64,000 bases of DNA from Fimenecus sp963624605 (GTDB lineage: Bacteria > Bacillota > Clostridia > Oscillospirales > Acutalibacteraceae), in NCBI GenBank assembly GCA_963624605.1, contig CAVFQD010000002.1:1-64000 (forward strand). The letters are read 5' to 3'. The notes beneath the pieces are model-generated. The model was given only the letters and a program-made list of their open reading frames with translations. It ran no database searches and was not told where the DNA came from. A program made the translations under genes and the position numbers. Shown piece after piece: positions 56,071 through 64,000 of the stretch (its first letter is position 1; each line of letters begins with the position of its first letter).

Positions 56071-56799
56071 ATGTTTGATGCTATGAAAACAAAAAATGAG
56101 TGCGTTGAGTGGATACGCAAATTTTTTGACGAGAATGGTAAGGGCTGCAATGCCGTAGTGGGTATTTCCGGCGGTAAGGACAGTTCGATTGTTTCGGCAA
56201 TGTGCGTTGAGGCACTCGGTAAGGACAGGGTTATCGGCGTATTGATGCCCTGCGGCGTTCAGCAGGATATTGATATGGCAGAGCTTCTTGTGAAGCACCT
56301 TGATATTAAGCATTATGTTGTCGACATAAAGGACGCTGTTGACGCTCTCAAGGCGAGTATGCCGTTTGAGCTTTCTGTTCAGGCAACGACAAACATTCCG
56401 GCAAGAGTAAGAATGGCAACTCTTTACGCAGTTGCACAGAGCCATAACGGCAGGGTTGCAAACACCTGCAATATGTCTGAGGACTGGGTCGGATATTCCA
56501 CCAGATACGGCGACGCAGCAGGCGATTTCAGCCCGTGTGCGAATATAACCGTTACCGAGATGAGACAGATAGGCAAAATTCTCGGGCTTCCCGATGTGCT
56601 TGTAAACAAGGTACCGATTGACGGACTTTGCGGCAAGACCGACGAGGAAAACCTCGGCTTTACATATGCTGAGCTTGACAGATATATCCGTACCGGCGAA
56701 ATAGATGACCTTAACAAAAAGGCGATTATTGATGACAAGCATGTCAAGAATCTGTTCAAAATCAAGTATATGGATACCTTTGTTCCGAGCGAGAACTGA
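56071..56799 (+). CDS. nadE: NH3-dependent NAD+ synthetase
   Basis: A 242-residue enzyme making NAD+ from nicotinate adenine dinucleotide, ATP and ammonia. VGISGGKDSSIVSAMC is the P-loop of N-type ATP pyrophosphatases. ANTCNMSEDWVGYSTRYGD binds substrate and GLCGKTDEENLGFTYAELD follows near residue 190. No glutaminase domain is present, so free ammonia is the nitrogen donor. It shares the NAD theme with pnuC at 14.5 kb, but the two are not linked in an operon. Confidence 0.94.
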   Translation: MFDAMKTKNECVEWIRKFFDENGKGCNAVVGISGGKDSSIVSAMCVEALGKDRVIGVLMPCGVQQDIDMAELLVKHLDIKHYVVDIKDAVDALKASMPFELSVQATTNIPARVRMATLYAVAQSHNGRVANTCNMSEDWVGYSTRYGDAAGDFSPCANITVTEMRQIGKILGLPDVLVNKVPIDGLCGKTDEENLGFTYAELDRYIRTGEIDDLNKKAIIDDKHVKNLFKIKYMDTFVPSEN

Positions 56800-56833
56800 T
56801 AATTAAAACAAAAAAGACCGAAAGGGGGATATT

Positions 56834-58789
56834 ATGGACAAGTTTGTTTTACACTCCGAGTATAAGCCGACAGGTGACCAGCCTGCCGCAATAAAAAGTC
56901 TTGTTGACGGTATAAACAAAGGCTATAACGAACAAACCTTGCTCGGCGTTACGGGCTCGGGTAAGACATTTACAATGGCGAATGTAATTGCTCAGATAAA
57001 CCGACCCACACTTGTGCTTGCCCACAATAAAACCCTTGCGGCACAGCTGTGCTCCGAATTTAAGGAGTTCTTTCCCGAGAATGCAGTAGAATATTTTGTA
57101 TCTTATTACGACTACTATCAGCCTGAGGCGTACATTCCGACTACGGATACTTATATTGAAAAGGACTCGGCGATAAATGATGAAATAGATAAGCTCCGAC
57201 ACTCGGCAACCTCCGCACTGTCGGAGAGACGGGATGTTATAATCGTTTCAAGCGTTTCGTGCATATACACACTCGGCGACCCCATTGATTACCGCAATAT
57301 GGTCATTTCACTTAGGCAGGGTATGCAAAAAAGCAGGGATGATTTAATCAAAAAGCTTGTAAGCATTCAGTATGAGCGAAACGATATAAACTTTACGAGA
57401 AACAAGTTCCGTGTGCGAGGAGATACGGTTGAAATATTCCCCGTATATTCAAGCGAAAACGCAGTAAGAGTGGAATTTTTCGGCGATGAGATTGACCGAA
57501 TCTCCGAAATAAACGCACTTACAGGGCAGGTTAAAAATGTGCTCTCGCATGTGGCGATATATCCTGCGTCCCACTATGTTGTTGCGCCCGAAAAGCTTGA
57601 AAGGGCGATAACCGATATACTTGCCGAAATGGAGGAGCAGGTCAAAAAGTTTGAAAAAGAGGGAAAGCTTCTTGAAGCGCAGAGAATAAGGCAGCGTACC
57701 GAATATGATATGGAAATGCTTCGGGAAACAGGCTTTTGTAAGGGCATTGAGAACTATTCGAGGGTTATGTCGGGAAGAGAGCCCGGCTCCGCTCCGTTTA
57801 CGCTTCTCAACTATTTTCCCGACGATTTTGTGCTGTTTGTGGACGAGTCGCATGTTACCTTGCCGCAGGTCAGGGGAATGTACGGCGGCGACCGTTCAAG
57901 AAAGGAGTCGCTTGTAAATTACGGCTTCCGACTTCCATCGGCGTTTGACAACAGACCGCTTACCTTTGACGAATTCTATGAGAGGGTCGGTCAAAAGGTG
58001 TTTGTCAGCGCAACACCGGGCGAGCTCGAAAAGTCGAAGAGCTCACAAATTGTTGAACAGCTTATAAGACCTACGGGACTTCTTGACCCCGAAATTTCCG
58101 TCAGACCCACCGACGGACAGATCGAGGACCTTATTTCGGAAATAAATATGAGAACAGAACGCAACGAGCGTGTGCTTGTAACGACCCTTACCAAGAAAAT
58201 GGCGGAGAGTCTTACGGAATTTCTTGACGCGCACGGCATCAAGGTAAGGTATATGCATTACGACATTGATACGATTGAGCGTATGGAGCTTATCCGTGAC
58301 CTGCGCCTGGGCGAGTACGATGTGCTTGTAGGCATCAACCTTTTGCGTGAGGGTCTTGACATTCCCGAGGTGTCGCTTGTGGCTATCCTTGACGCCGACA
58401 AAGAGGGCTTTTTACGCTCTGAAACGGCGCTTATACAGACAATAGGCAGAGCGGCGAGAAATGCGGACGGACAGGTTATTATGTACGCCGACTGTGTTAC
58501 GCCGTCAATGGAAAAGGCTATAAGCGAGACATACCGACGCCGTGAAATACAGATGCAGTACAATGAAGAGCACAATATCGTCCCGAAAACGATAAAAAAG
58601 GGTGTGCGTGATATACTTGAAATTTCGGGTACGCATAAGGAAGAAAGCGGCAAGCGCCTGAGCAGGGCGGAGAGAGAAAAGCTTATTATTGAGCTTACCA
58701 ATGAAATGAAGGCGGCGGCTAAGATACTTGAATTTGAACACGCCGCAATGCTGCGAGACAAAATCGCAAAATTAAAGGAAGGTAAATAA
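56834..58789 (+). CDS. uvrB: Excinuclease ABC subunit B
   Basis: A 651-residue damage-verifying helicase. Walker A GVTGSGKTFTMANVI, beta-hairpin YYDYYQPEAYIP that clamps the damaged strand, DEcH-like box VLFVDESHVTLPQ, helicase motif VI QTIGRAARNADG, and a C-terminal UVR motif (EMKAAAKILEFEHAAMLRDK) that binds UvrC. Length is normal. AAAGGGGG precedes the ATG, and uvrA follows after 3 bp, so the two form an operon. No LexA-type operator was recognised upstream. Confidence 0.96.
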   Translation: MDKFVLHSEYKPTGDQPAAIKSLVDGINKGYNEQTLLGVTGSGKTFTMANVIAQINRPTLVLAHNKTLAAQLCSEFKEFFPENAVEYFVSYYDYYQPEAYIPTTDTYIEKDSAINDEIDKLRHSATSALSERRDVIIVSSVSCIYTLGDPIDYRNMVISLRQGMQKSRDDLIKKLVSIQYERNDINFTRNKFRVRGDTVEIFPVYSSENAVRVEFFGDEIDRISEINALTGQVKNVLSHVAIYPASHYVVAPEKLERAITDILAEMEEQVKKFEKEGKLLEAQRIRQRTEYDMEMLRETGFCKGIENYSRVMSGREPGSAPFTLLNYFPDDFVLFVDESHVTLPQVRGMYGGDRSRKESLVNYGFRLPSAFDNRPLTFDEFYERVGQKVFVSATPGELEKSKSSQIVEQLIRPTGLLDPEISVRPTDGQIEDLISEINMRTERNERVLVTTLTKKMAESLTEFLDAHGIKVRYMHYDIDTIERMELIRDLRLGEYDVLVGINLLREGLDIPEVSLVAILDADKEGFLRSETALIQTIGRAARNADGQVIMYADCVTPSMEKAISETYRRREIQMQYNEEHNIVPKTIKKGVRDILEISGTHKEESGKRLSRAEREKLIIELTNEMKAAAKILEFEHAAMLRDKIAKLKEGK

Positions 58790-58792
58790 CCC

Positions 58793-61618
58793 TTGCAGAA
58801 CAAAAAAATCATTGTTAAAGGCGCAAAAGCCAACAATCTCAAAAATATAGACCTTGAAATCCCCCGTGACAAGCTTGTTGTTTTCACGGGACTTTCGGGT
58901 TCGGGAAAATCCTCGCTTGCGTTTGACACTATTTATGCCGAGGGTCAGAGAAGATATATTGAGTCTCTTTCGTCATACGCAAGGCAGTTTTTGGGTCAGA
59001 TGGACAAGCCCGATGTCGAGTATATTGAGGGCTTGTCGCCGGCAATTTCTATCGACCAGAAAACCACCTCAAAAAATCCCCGTTCGACAGTCGGAACGGT
59101 TACCGAGATATACGACTATCTCCGTCTTATCTATGCAAGGATAGGTACGCCTCACTGCCCCGTGTGCGGCAGGGAAATATCTATGGAGACCGTTGACGGC
59201 ATTGTCGATAAGGTTCTGAAGCTTCCCGAGGGCGAAAAAATACAAATTCTCGCTCCGCTTGTCAGAGGCAAAAAGGGCGAGCATGTCAAGGTGCTTGACT
59301 CTGTAAGAAAATCGGGCTATGTCAGGGTAAGAGTTGACGGAAATATCTATGACCTCTCCGAAGAGATAAAGCTTGACAAGAATATCAAACACAGCATTGA
59401 GGTCATAGTTGACCGACTTGTTATAAACGACAGCATAAGAAGCCGTCTTGCGGATTCGGTTGACACAGCATGCAATCTTTCGGACGGCACGGTAATAGTT
59501 GATGTCGTAGGTAAAAACGAGCTTTTGTTTTCACAGAAGTTTGCCTGCCCCGAGCACGGAACCTGTATCGAGGAAATGGCGCCGAGGTCATTTTCGTTTA
59601 ACAATCCCTACGGCTCCTGTCCGAGATGTATGGGTCTCGGCACATTTATGAGGATAAACCCCGATTTGGTTATTCCCAATAAAAATCTTTCGATAAATCA
59701 GGGTGCAATTATTGCCTCGGGCTGGTCAAACGCCGACAGCGGAACAATAGCACAGATGTATTATTCTGCCCTTGCCGAGGAATACGGCTTTACTCTCGAC
59801 ACTCCCATAAAGGATTTTACCGAGGAACAGCTCAATGCCGTGCTTTACGGAACAAACGGCAAAAAAATCAAGATGACAAGGGTAAACGCTTACGGCTCGG
59901 GAACATATATGACCGAGTTTGAGGGTGTTATAAATAATCTTCAAAGGCGTTATAACGAGACGACAAGCGAATATTCAAGATATGAAATTACCAAGGTAAT
60001 GGACGAGTGTAACTGCCCCGAATGTAACGGTAAGAGACTTAATAAATCGGCTCTTGCGGTAACGATAGGCGGTAAGAATATAATCGAATTTACAGAGCTT
60101 TCAATAAGTAAGGCTATTGAGTTTATAGATTCTCTCGAGCTTACCGAGAAACAGCATATGATAGCCGATATGATTATAAAAGAAATAAGGCAGAGGCTTT
60201 CATTCCTTGCAAGCGTTGGGCTTGACTATCTCACTCTTTCACGCTCGGCTGGAACGCTTTCTGGCGGCGAGAGCCAAAGAATACGCCTTGCAACGCAGAT
60301 AGGCTCATCTCTTATGGGTGTGCTTTATATCCTTGACGAACCGAGCATAGGCTTGCACCAAAGGGATAACGACAAGCTTTTGGGTACTCTTCGAGAATTG
60401 AGAGATATAGGTAACACGCTTATTGTCGTTGAGCACGACGAGGACACGATAAGGGCGGCGGACTATGTTGTCGATATAGGACCCGGAGCGGGCGTACACG
60501 GCGGCGAGGTCGTATACAGCGGCAATGTCGAGGGCTTGCTCAAATGTAAAAAGTCGATTACCGGTCAGTACCTTTCGGGTAAGAAAAGGATTGAAATACC
60601 CGAAAAGAGACGAGATGGCAACGGCGAAAAGCTGATAATCAGAAACGCTTCCGAGAACAACCTCAAGCATATTGATGTTGAAATCCCTCTCGGCGAATTT
60701 GTGTGCGTAACGGGCGTTTCGGGATCCGGCAAATCCTCGCTTATCAATGAAATACTCTACAAAAAGCTCGCAAACGAGCTCAACAACGCAAAAAAATCCG
60801 TCGGCACAGTTGACGATATTGAGGGTATGGAAAATCTCGACAAGGTTATTGATATTGACCAGTCCCCGATAGGCAGAACGCCCCGTTCCAACCCTGCAAC
60901 CTACACGGGTGTTTTCAATGATATACGGGAGCTGTTTGCTTCAACACAGGACGCAAAAATAAGAGGATATTCGGCATCAAGATTTTCGTTTAATGTCAAA
61001 GGCGGCCGTTGTGAGGCGTGTCAGGGCGACGGCATAATCAAGATTGAAATGAATTTCTTCCCCGATGTCTATGTTCCGTGCGATGTGTGCAAGGGAGCAA
61101 AGTACAACAGGGAAACCCTTGAGGTGCATTACAAGGGCAAGACGATTTCAGATGTGCTTGAAATGACGGTTGAAGAGGGTATGGAGTTTTTCAAAAATCA
61201 GTCAAAGATTTACAGAAAGCTGAAAACTCTTTATGATGTAGGTCTCGGATATATCAAGATAGGTCAGCCCGCAACAACGCTTTCGGGCGGCGAGGCGCAG
61301 AGGGTAAAGCTTTCCACCGAGCTTTCAAAAATAGCTACGGGAAGAACAATTTATATCCTTGACGAGCCCACGACGGGCTTGCATACCGCTGATGTTCATG
61401 GGCTTATCAATGTCCTGCAAAGGCTTGTGGACAAAGGCAACACCGTAGTGGTTATCGAGCACAATCTTGATGTTATCAAGGTTGCCGACCACATAATTGA
61501 CTTAGGACCCGAGGGCGGCGACAAGGGCGGAAGCATTGTTGTCAGCGGCACGCCGGAAGAGGTCGCAAAATGCAAAAAGTCATATACGGGTCAGTATCTT
61601 AAAAAAATGCTTAAATAA
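58793..61618 (+). CDS. uvrA: Excinuclease ABC subunit A
   Basis: A 941-residue ABC-type DNA damage sensor with a TTG start 10 nt after AAGGAAGG. Two ATP sites: Walker A GLSGSGKSSLAFDT with signature LSGGESQRIRLA, and GVSGSGKSSLINEI with LSGGEAQRVKLS. Zinc modules are seen at CPVCGRE, CPECNGKRLNKS and CEACQGDG...CDVCKGAKY. The UvrB-binding and insertion regions are of normal size. It loads UvrB from the gene just upstream. A terminator follows that also serves the convergent gene. Confidence 0.96.
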   Translation: MQNKKIIVKGAKANNLKNIDLEIPRDKLVVFTGLSGSGKSSLAFDTIYAEGQRRYIESLSSYARQFLGQMDKPDVEYIEGLSPAISIDQKTTSKNPRSTVGTVTEIYDYLRLIYARIGTPHCPVCGREISMETVDGIVDKVLKLPEGEKIQILAPLVRGKKGEHVKVLDSVRKSGYVRVRVDGNIYDLSEEIKLDKNIKHSIEVIVDRLVINDSIRSRLADSVDTACNLSDGTVIVDVVGKNELLFSQKFACPEHGTCIEEMAPRSFSFNNPYGSCPRCMGLGTFMRINPDLVIPNKNLSINQGAIIASGWSNADSGTIAQMYYSALAEEYGFTLDTPIKDFTEEQLNAVLYGTNGKKIKMTRVNAYGSGTYMTEFEGVINNLQRRYNETTSEYSRYEITKVMDECNCPECNGKRLNKSALAVTIGGKNIIEFTELSISKAIEFIDSLELTEKQHMIADMIIKEIRQRLSFLASVGLDYLTLSRSAGTLSGGESQRIRLATQIGSSLMGVLYILDEPSIGLHQRDNDKLLGTLRELRDIGNTLIVVEHDEDTIRAADYVVDIGPGAGVHGGEVVYSGNVEGLLKCKKSITGQYLSGKKRIEIPEKRRDGNGEKLIIRNASENNLKHIDVEIPLGEFVCVTGVSGSGKSSLINEILYKKLANELNNAKKSVGTVDDIEGMENLDKVIDIDQSPIGRTPRSNPATYTGVFNDIRELFASTQDAKIRGYSASRFSFNVKGGRCEACQGDGIIKIEMNFFPDVYVPCDVCKGAKYNRETLEVHYKGKTISDVLEMTVEEGMEFFKNQSKIYRKLKTLYDVGLGYIKIGQPATTLSGGEAQRVKLSTELSKIATGRTIYILDEPTTGLHTADVHGLINVLQRLVDKGNTVVVIEHNLDVIKVADHIIDLGPEGGDKGGSIVVSGTPEEVAKCKKSYTGQYLKKMLK

Positions 61619-61628
61619 TTACCTTATA

Positions 61629-61660
61629 AAAAAACACTCAGCCCTGCTGAGTGTTTTTTA
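61629..61660. terminator. Bidirectional terminator between uvrA and the YfhO-family gene
   Basis: AAACACTCAGC (61632-61642) pairs with GCTGAGTGTTT (61646-61656), with A-run before and T-run after. Confidence 0.92.
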
Positions 61661-61666
61661 TGTCTG

Positions 61667-64000
61667 TTATTCGTCTGTATTCGGATTTTCGTCTGTCGGT
61701 GCTTCATCGGCTGGCTCTTCATCCTTCAATGCTTCATTGATACTGTCAAAGTCAATTTCAAAGGTATCGGTGCTGTCGTGCTCTGTGTCGATAATACCTA
61801 TAGCGTCGGCAGGTACGGCAATCGGCGCTTTTTCAAGTAAAAGCCATTTGTCTGCCTTTTGCTTTTTCTTTTTGCGTTTGACGATTACCGCTACCGTCGC
61901 AATCAGTATTGTAAGAATAGTGACAAACGAGCCTGCAACAAGTCCCGACGATACATATGAGAATACAACCGTGTGTTCTCCGGCTTCGATGTCAAAGCCA
62001 AGTAAACCGTTTGAAATTTTATATATTTGGTCGCTTGTAAGCCTTTTTCCGTCAACATAGACATTCCAGTTTATGTCATAGGGGATAGATGTGAAAACGG
62101 CTGAATTTTCGCTTGCGGTTATTGTTCCCGTGAGCTTTGTGTCGGAGTATTCCGTGATGTTAAAATTGCCGTTCTTGAGCTTTTCGTAACCTTTTTCAAA
62201 ATTGTCCTGATTGAGTCCGTATGCGTAGAAATTAAGCGTGCCTCTGTTTGAAGTGTCCTTTATCGCAATGTCGACATACACGGTCTCGCCCGCATTGACA
62301 ACGCCGAGGTCGATTATATATGCTTCGTCAAGCGAATTATAGGTTTCGGTAAATATTGTACCTGAAATTGTCGCACTGTCAATCGCATTTGATTCAATAT
62401 AAACATATACATTCTGCTTTTCCTGCGGAGTGATTTCAAAGCATACGCTGCCCATCTCGTCGTTTACCGATTTTGAGAATTTGAATTCGCCCGTTTCAAG
62501 CTCGTTCGGATAGAAATCGTTTATATTGGAGTAAGTTGCTCCGTCAATCGGAAGCTTTGTAAATACATTGTCAACGCCCGTAGCCATACCGAAAAGCTGC
62601 ATTTGCGCCTCAAACGGGTCGGTATAAATCGAGGAGTCAAAATATTTTACAAGGCTGTCTGCGGCAAACGCCACCGACAAATCGTATTTATTTTTATATG
62701 CCGTGAACTTTTCGTTTGAGAAAAGCTGCTCATAGAGGTCGGCGTTCATGTCCGTCTTTTTGTTGTCAACGATATATTTAAGCCCGAACATTGCGTTATA
62801 CACGGGAGTTTGCGGATTATAGGTGTAGCTGTTTATATAGTTTCCGTACAGTCCGAGGTCCTGCTGAAGGTTTGCGACGGTTTCGTAAGCCATTGACGAA
62901 AATACGGAAACGCCGTTGTAGTCGAACCATGACGGATCCATCCTTGTACGCAGGTCGGTAAGCTCCATACGGTAAAAGCCGTTGTTGTCGTATTCGTCAA
63001 GCTGTGACTTAATGTCACGGAATTGGTCATAATCCGAGGTGTAATTGATCTTTGACTGATTCATTGAATAGTTGTCGGTATTGCCGAGCGCAATTTCGGA
63101 GACAACGCAGCAAAGCAGCAGCAACGAAAGCGCGGAGGTTTGAAAACGTTTGTCCTTGAACAGATGAAGAACGATAACATAGCCTACCGCAAACACAAGG
63201 CTTATGATAAGCGAAATGTCGTCGATGTTCTTTGAAGTCGTCTTTTCGACAAGAACGATAAACGCAATAAGACCGACTCCCACACCGAGTATCTGTCTTC
63301 CCGTGTATTCCTTTATATTGCTGAACGCCTTGAACGCCATTACAAGCAGTACAAACGAATACATAAAAGAAAATCTGTAAGGCAGATCATTTGGGAAATG
63401 AAGGCCGTGCCAAATAAAGTTAAGATAATTGATGTTAAAGCTGAAGTAGAGTACGGCAAGTAAAGCGACATAGGAAATCTTTTCCCTCAACGGTATTTTC
63501 TTCGAGAAAAGATAGAGCGGAACAAGCAACAGCGTCAGCACGCCGCAGTAAACATTCGGCAGTACGTCGTTTCCGCTGCTTCTGATTGTTGCGTCCGTGC
63601 TTGCAAGGTGGTTCGCAAGGAAGTCAAATGCAGTAAAGTATTTTGTAAAGCCGGTAGGGGAAGAGCCCGAGGTTGCGGAGCTCTGCGAAAGTATCGTGAT
63701 AAGCGGGAAAATCGTAATCGAGGCGAGAAGCACCGCAACAATCGAATAAAACGCAAATTTAAGACCGCTTGAAACAAACAGTGAATTTTTGATTTTACCT
63801 CGGAGCGTATCGGTGTCGGTTTCGTTGAACTTCTTTGAAAACGGATAGTTTGCGGCATAATATGTCAGGAAATAAAGCACGGAGAAAATGCAGACCATAA
63901 ACGCCATATAATAGTTTGCAAAAATCATAACCGTGAGGCTTATGCAATAGAGCGCGGGCTTGCCCTTGTTTATAATGCTCTCAATTCCGAGAATGATAAT
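61667..64000 (-). CDS. YfhO-family membrane protein, N-terminus outside window
   Basis: At least 777 residues on the minus strand; the frame stays open to the window edge, so the start is missing. Visible parts: multiple helices with ANYYMAFMVCIFSVLYFL and NDLPYRFSFMYSF, a large extracytoplasmic region (~residues 300-670 of the visible part) and a last helix followed by an acidic Asp/Glu/Thr-rich cytoplasmic tail. This is the YfhO (PF09586) layout; the family is GT-C glycosyltransferase-like and in Bacillus/Listeria is linked to lipoteichoic acid glycosylation. The catalytic N-terminal loop is not in view, so the role is by family. Confidence 0.85.
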   Translation of the reverse strand: MIILGIESIINKGKPALYCISLTVMIFANYYMAFMVCIFSVLYFLTYYAANYPFSKKFNETDTDTLRGKIKNSLFVSSGLKFAFYSIVAVLLASITIFPLITILSQSSATSGSSPTGFTKYFTAFDFLANHLASTDATIRSSGNDVLPNVYCGVLTLLLVPLYLFSKKIPLREKISYVALLAVLYFSFNINYLNFIWHGLHFPNDLPYRFSFMYSFVLLVMAFKAFSNIKEYTGRQILGVGVGLIAFIVLVEKTTSKNIDDISLIISLVFAVGYVIVLHLFKDKRFQTSALSLLLLCCVVSEIALGNTDNYSMNQSKINYTSDYDQFRDIKSQLDEYDNNGFYRMELTDLRTRMDPSWFDYNGVSVFSSMAYETVANLQQDLGLYGNYINSYTYNPQTPVYNAMFGLKYIVDNKKTDMNADLYEQLFSNEKFTAYKNKYDLSVAFAADSLVKYFDSSIYTDPFEAQMQLFGMATGVDNVFTKLPIDGATYSNINDFYPNELETGEFKFSKSVNDEMGSVCFEITPQEKQNVYVYIESNAIDSATISGTIFTETYNSLDEAYIIDLGVVNAGETVYVDIAIKDTSNRGTLNFYAYGLNQDNFEKGYEKLKNGNFNITEYSDTKLTGTITASENSAVFTSIPYDINWNVYVDGKRLTSDQIYKISNGLLGFDIEAGEHTVVFSYVSSGLVAGSFVTILTILIATVAVIVKRKKKKQKADKWLLLEKAPIAVPADAIGIIDTEHDSTDTFEIDFDSINEALKDEEPADEAPTDENPNTDE

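Noticed and set aside
1..64000. CRISPR arrays, tRNA or rRNA genes, prophage structural genes
   Set aside because: No regularly spaced repeats, cloverleaf-like sequences, rRNA stretches or phage structural motifs were seen on either strand.

Overview
The window looks like the chromosome of a Gram-positive, low-to-mid GC anaerobe of the Clostridia, most likely the Oscillospiraceae/Ruminococcaceae. This rests on the sporulation signalling gene spoIIR, an Amt-PII fusion, SipW/TasA-type export genes, DUF4830, DUF5685 and DUF4430 proteins, strong AGGAGG-type ribosome binding sites, frequent GTG and TTG starts, and TTGACA-17-TATAAT promoters. No taxonomic marker such as rRNA is present, so this placement is an inference.

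Layout. 1-1.4 kb: the end of a tyrosine recombinase gene and a gene-free boundary. 1.4-7.6 kb: a seven-gene surface-protein export cluster with a SipW-type signal peptidase, three TasA/camelysin-like proteins (two sharing an almost identical N-terminal half but with unrelated C-terminal halves), a membrane-spanning protein with an internal SipW-type signal, a wall-anchor-like protein and a small zinc-ribbon protein. Two copies of an unusual double RNA hairpin separate the tasA-like genes. 7.9-15.9 kb: two ATC-hydrolase-like paralogues, a LOG-family protein, DUF554, a GNAT, an Amt-GlnB fusion, a flavodoxin/ferredoxin protein, PnuC and an AlkD-like protein; several have structured leaders. 16-22.6 kb: GH36 alpha-galactosidase, phosphohexomutase, a NifU-like protein and GH38 alpha-mannosidase. 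22.7-28.3 kb: xanthine phosphoribosyltransferase and a BMP-type nucleoside ABC importer. 29.9-34.1 kb: PhoP/PhoR and a Na/Pi cotransporter, with PhoP-box-like repeats before both. 35.4-37.2 kb: an M-box Mg2+ riboswitch, a short leader ORF and mgtE. 37.3-49.1 kb: mostly housekeeping genes (HPr, uvrC, rsmD, coaD, pseudouridine synthase, spoIIR) plus GH20, a second Na/Pi carrier and DegV. 50-52.2 kb: a cobalamin riboswitch controlling two surface proteins. 52.3-61.6 kb: metF, a DUF5685/J-domain pair, radC, nadE and uvrBA. The right end holds the start-truncated end of a YfhO-family gene.

Most notable points. (1) The cobalamin riboswitch at about 50.0-50.2 kb precedes a secreted alpha/alpha-barrel protein and a DUF4430 lipoprotein. 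Together these resemble the two domains of animal intrinsic factor/transcobalamin, so I infer a split surface B12-capture system. (2) The SipW/TasA-like cluster shows recent duplication or gene conversion with swapped C-termini and repeated intergenic hairpins with compensatory changes. (3) A 29-codon ORF with a DPIPR motif lies between the M-box terminator and mgtE and may be a second, translation-based Mg2+ control. (4) Several genes have structured leaders or ribosome-site hairpins (pnuC, the EFR1-type gene, spoIIR, the DUF4830 gene and the PhoP-linked Na/Pi carrier). All coordinates and motifs were read by eye; no database search or folding program was run.
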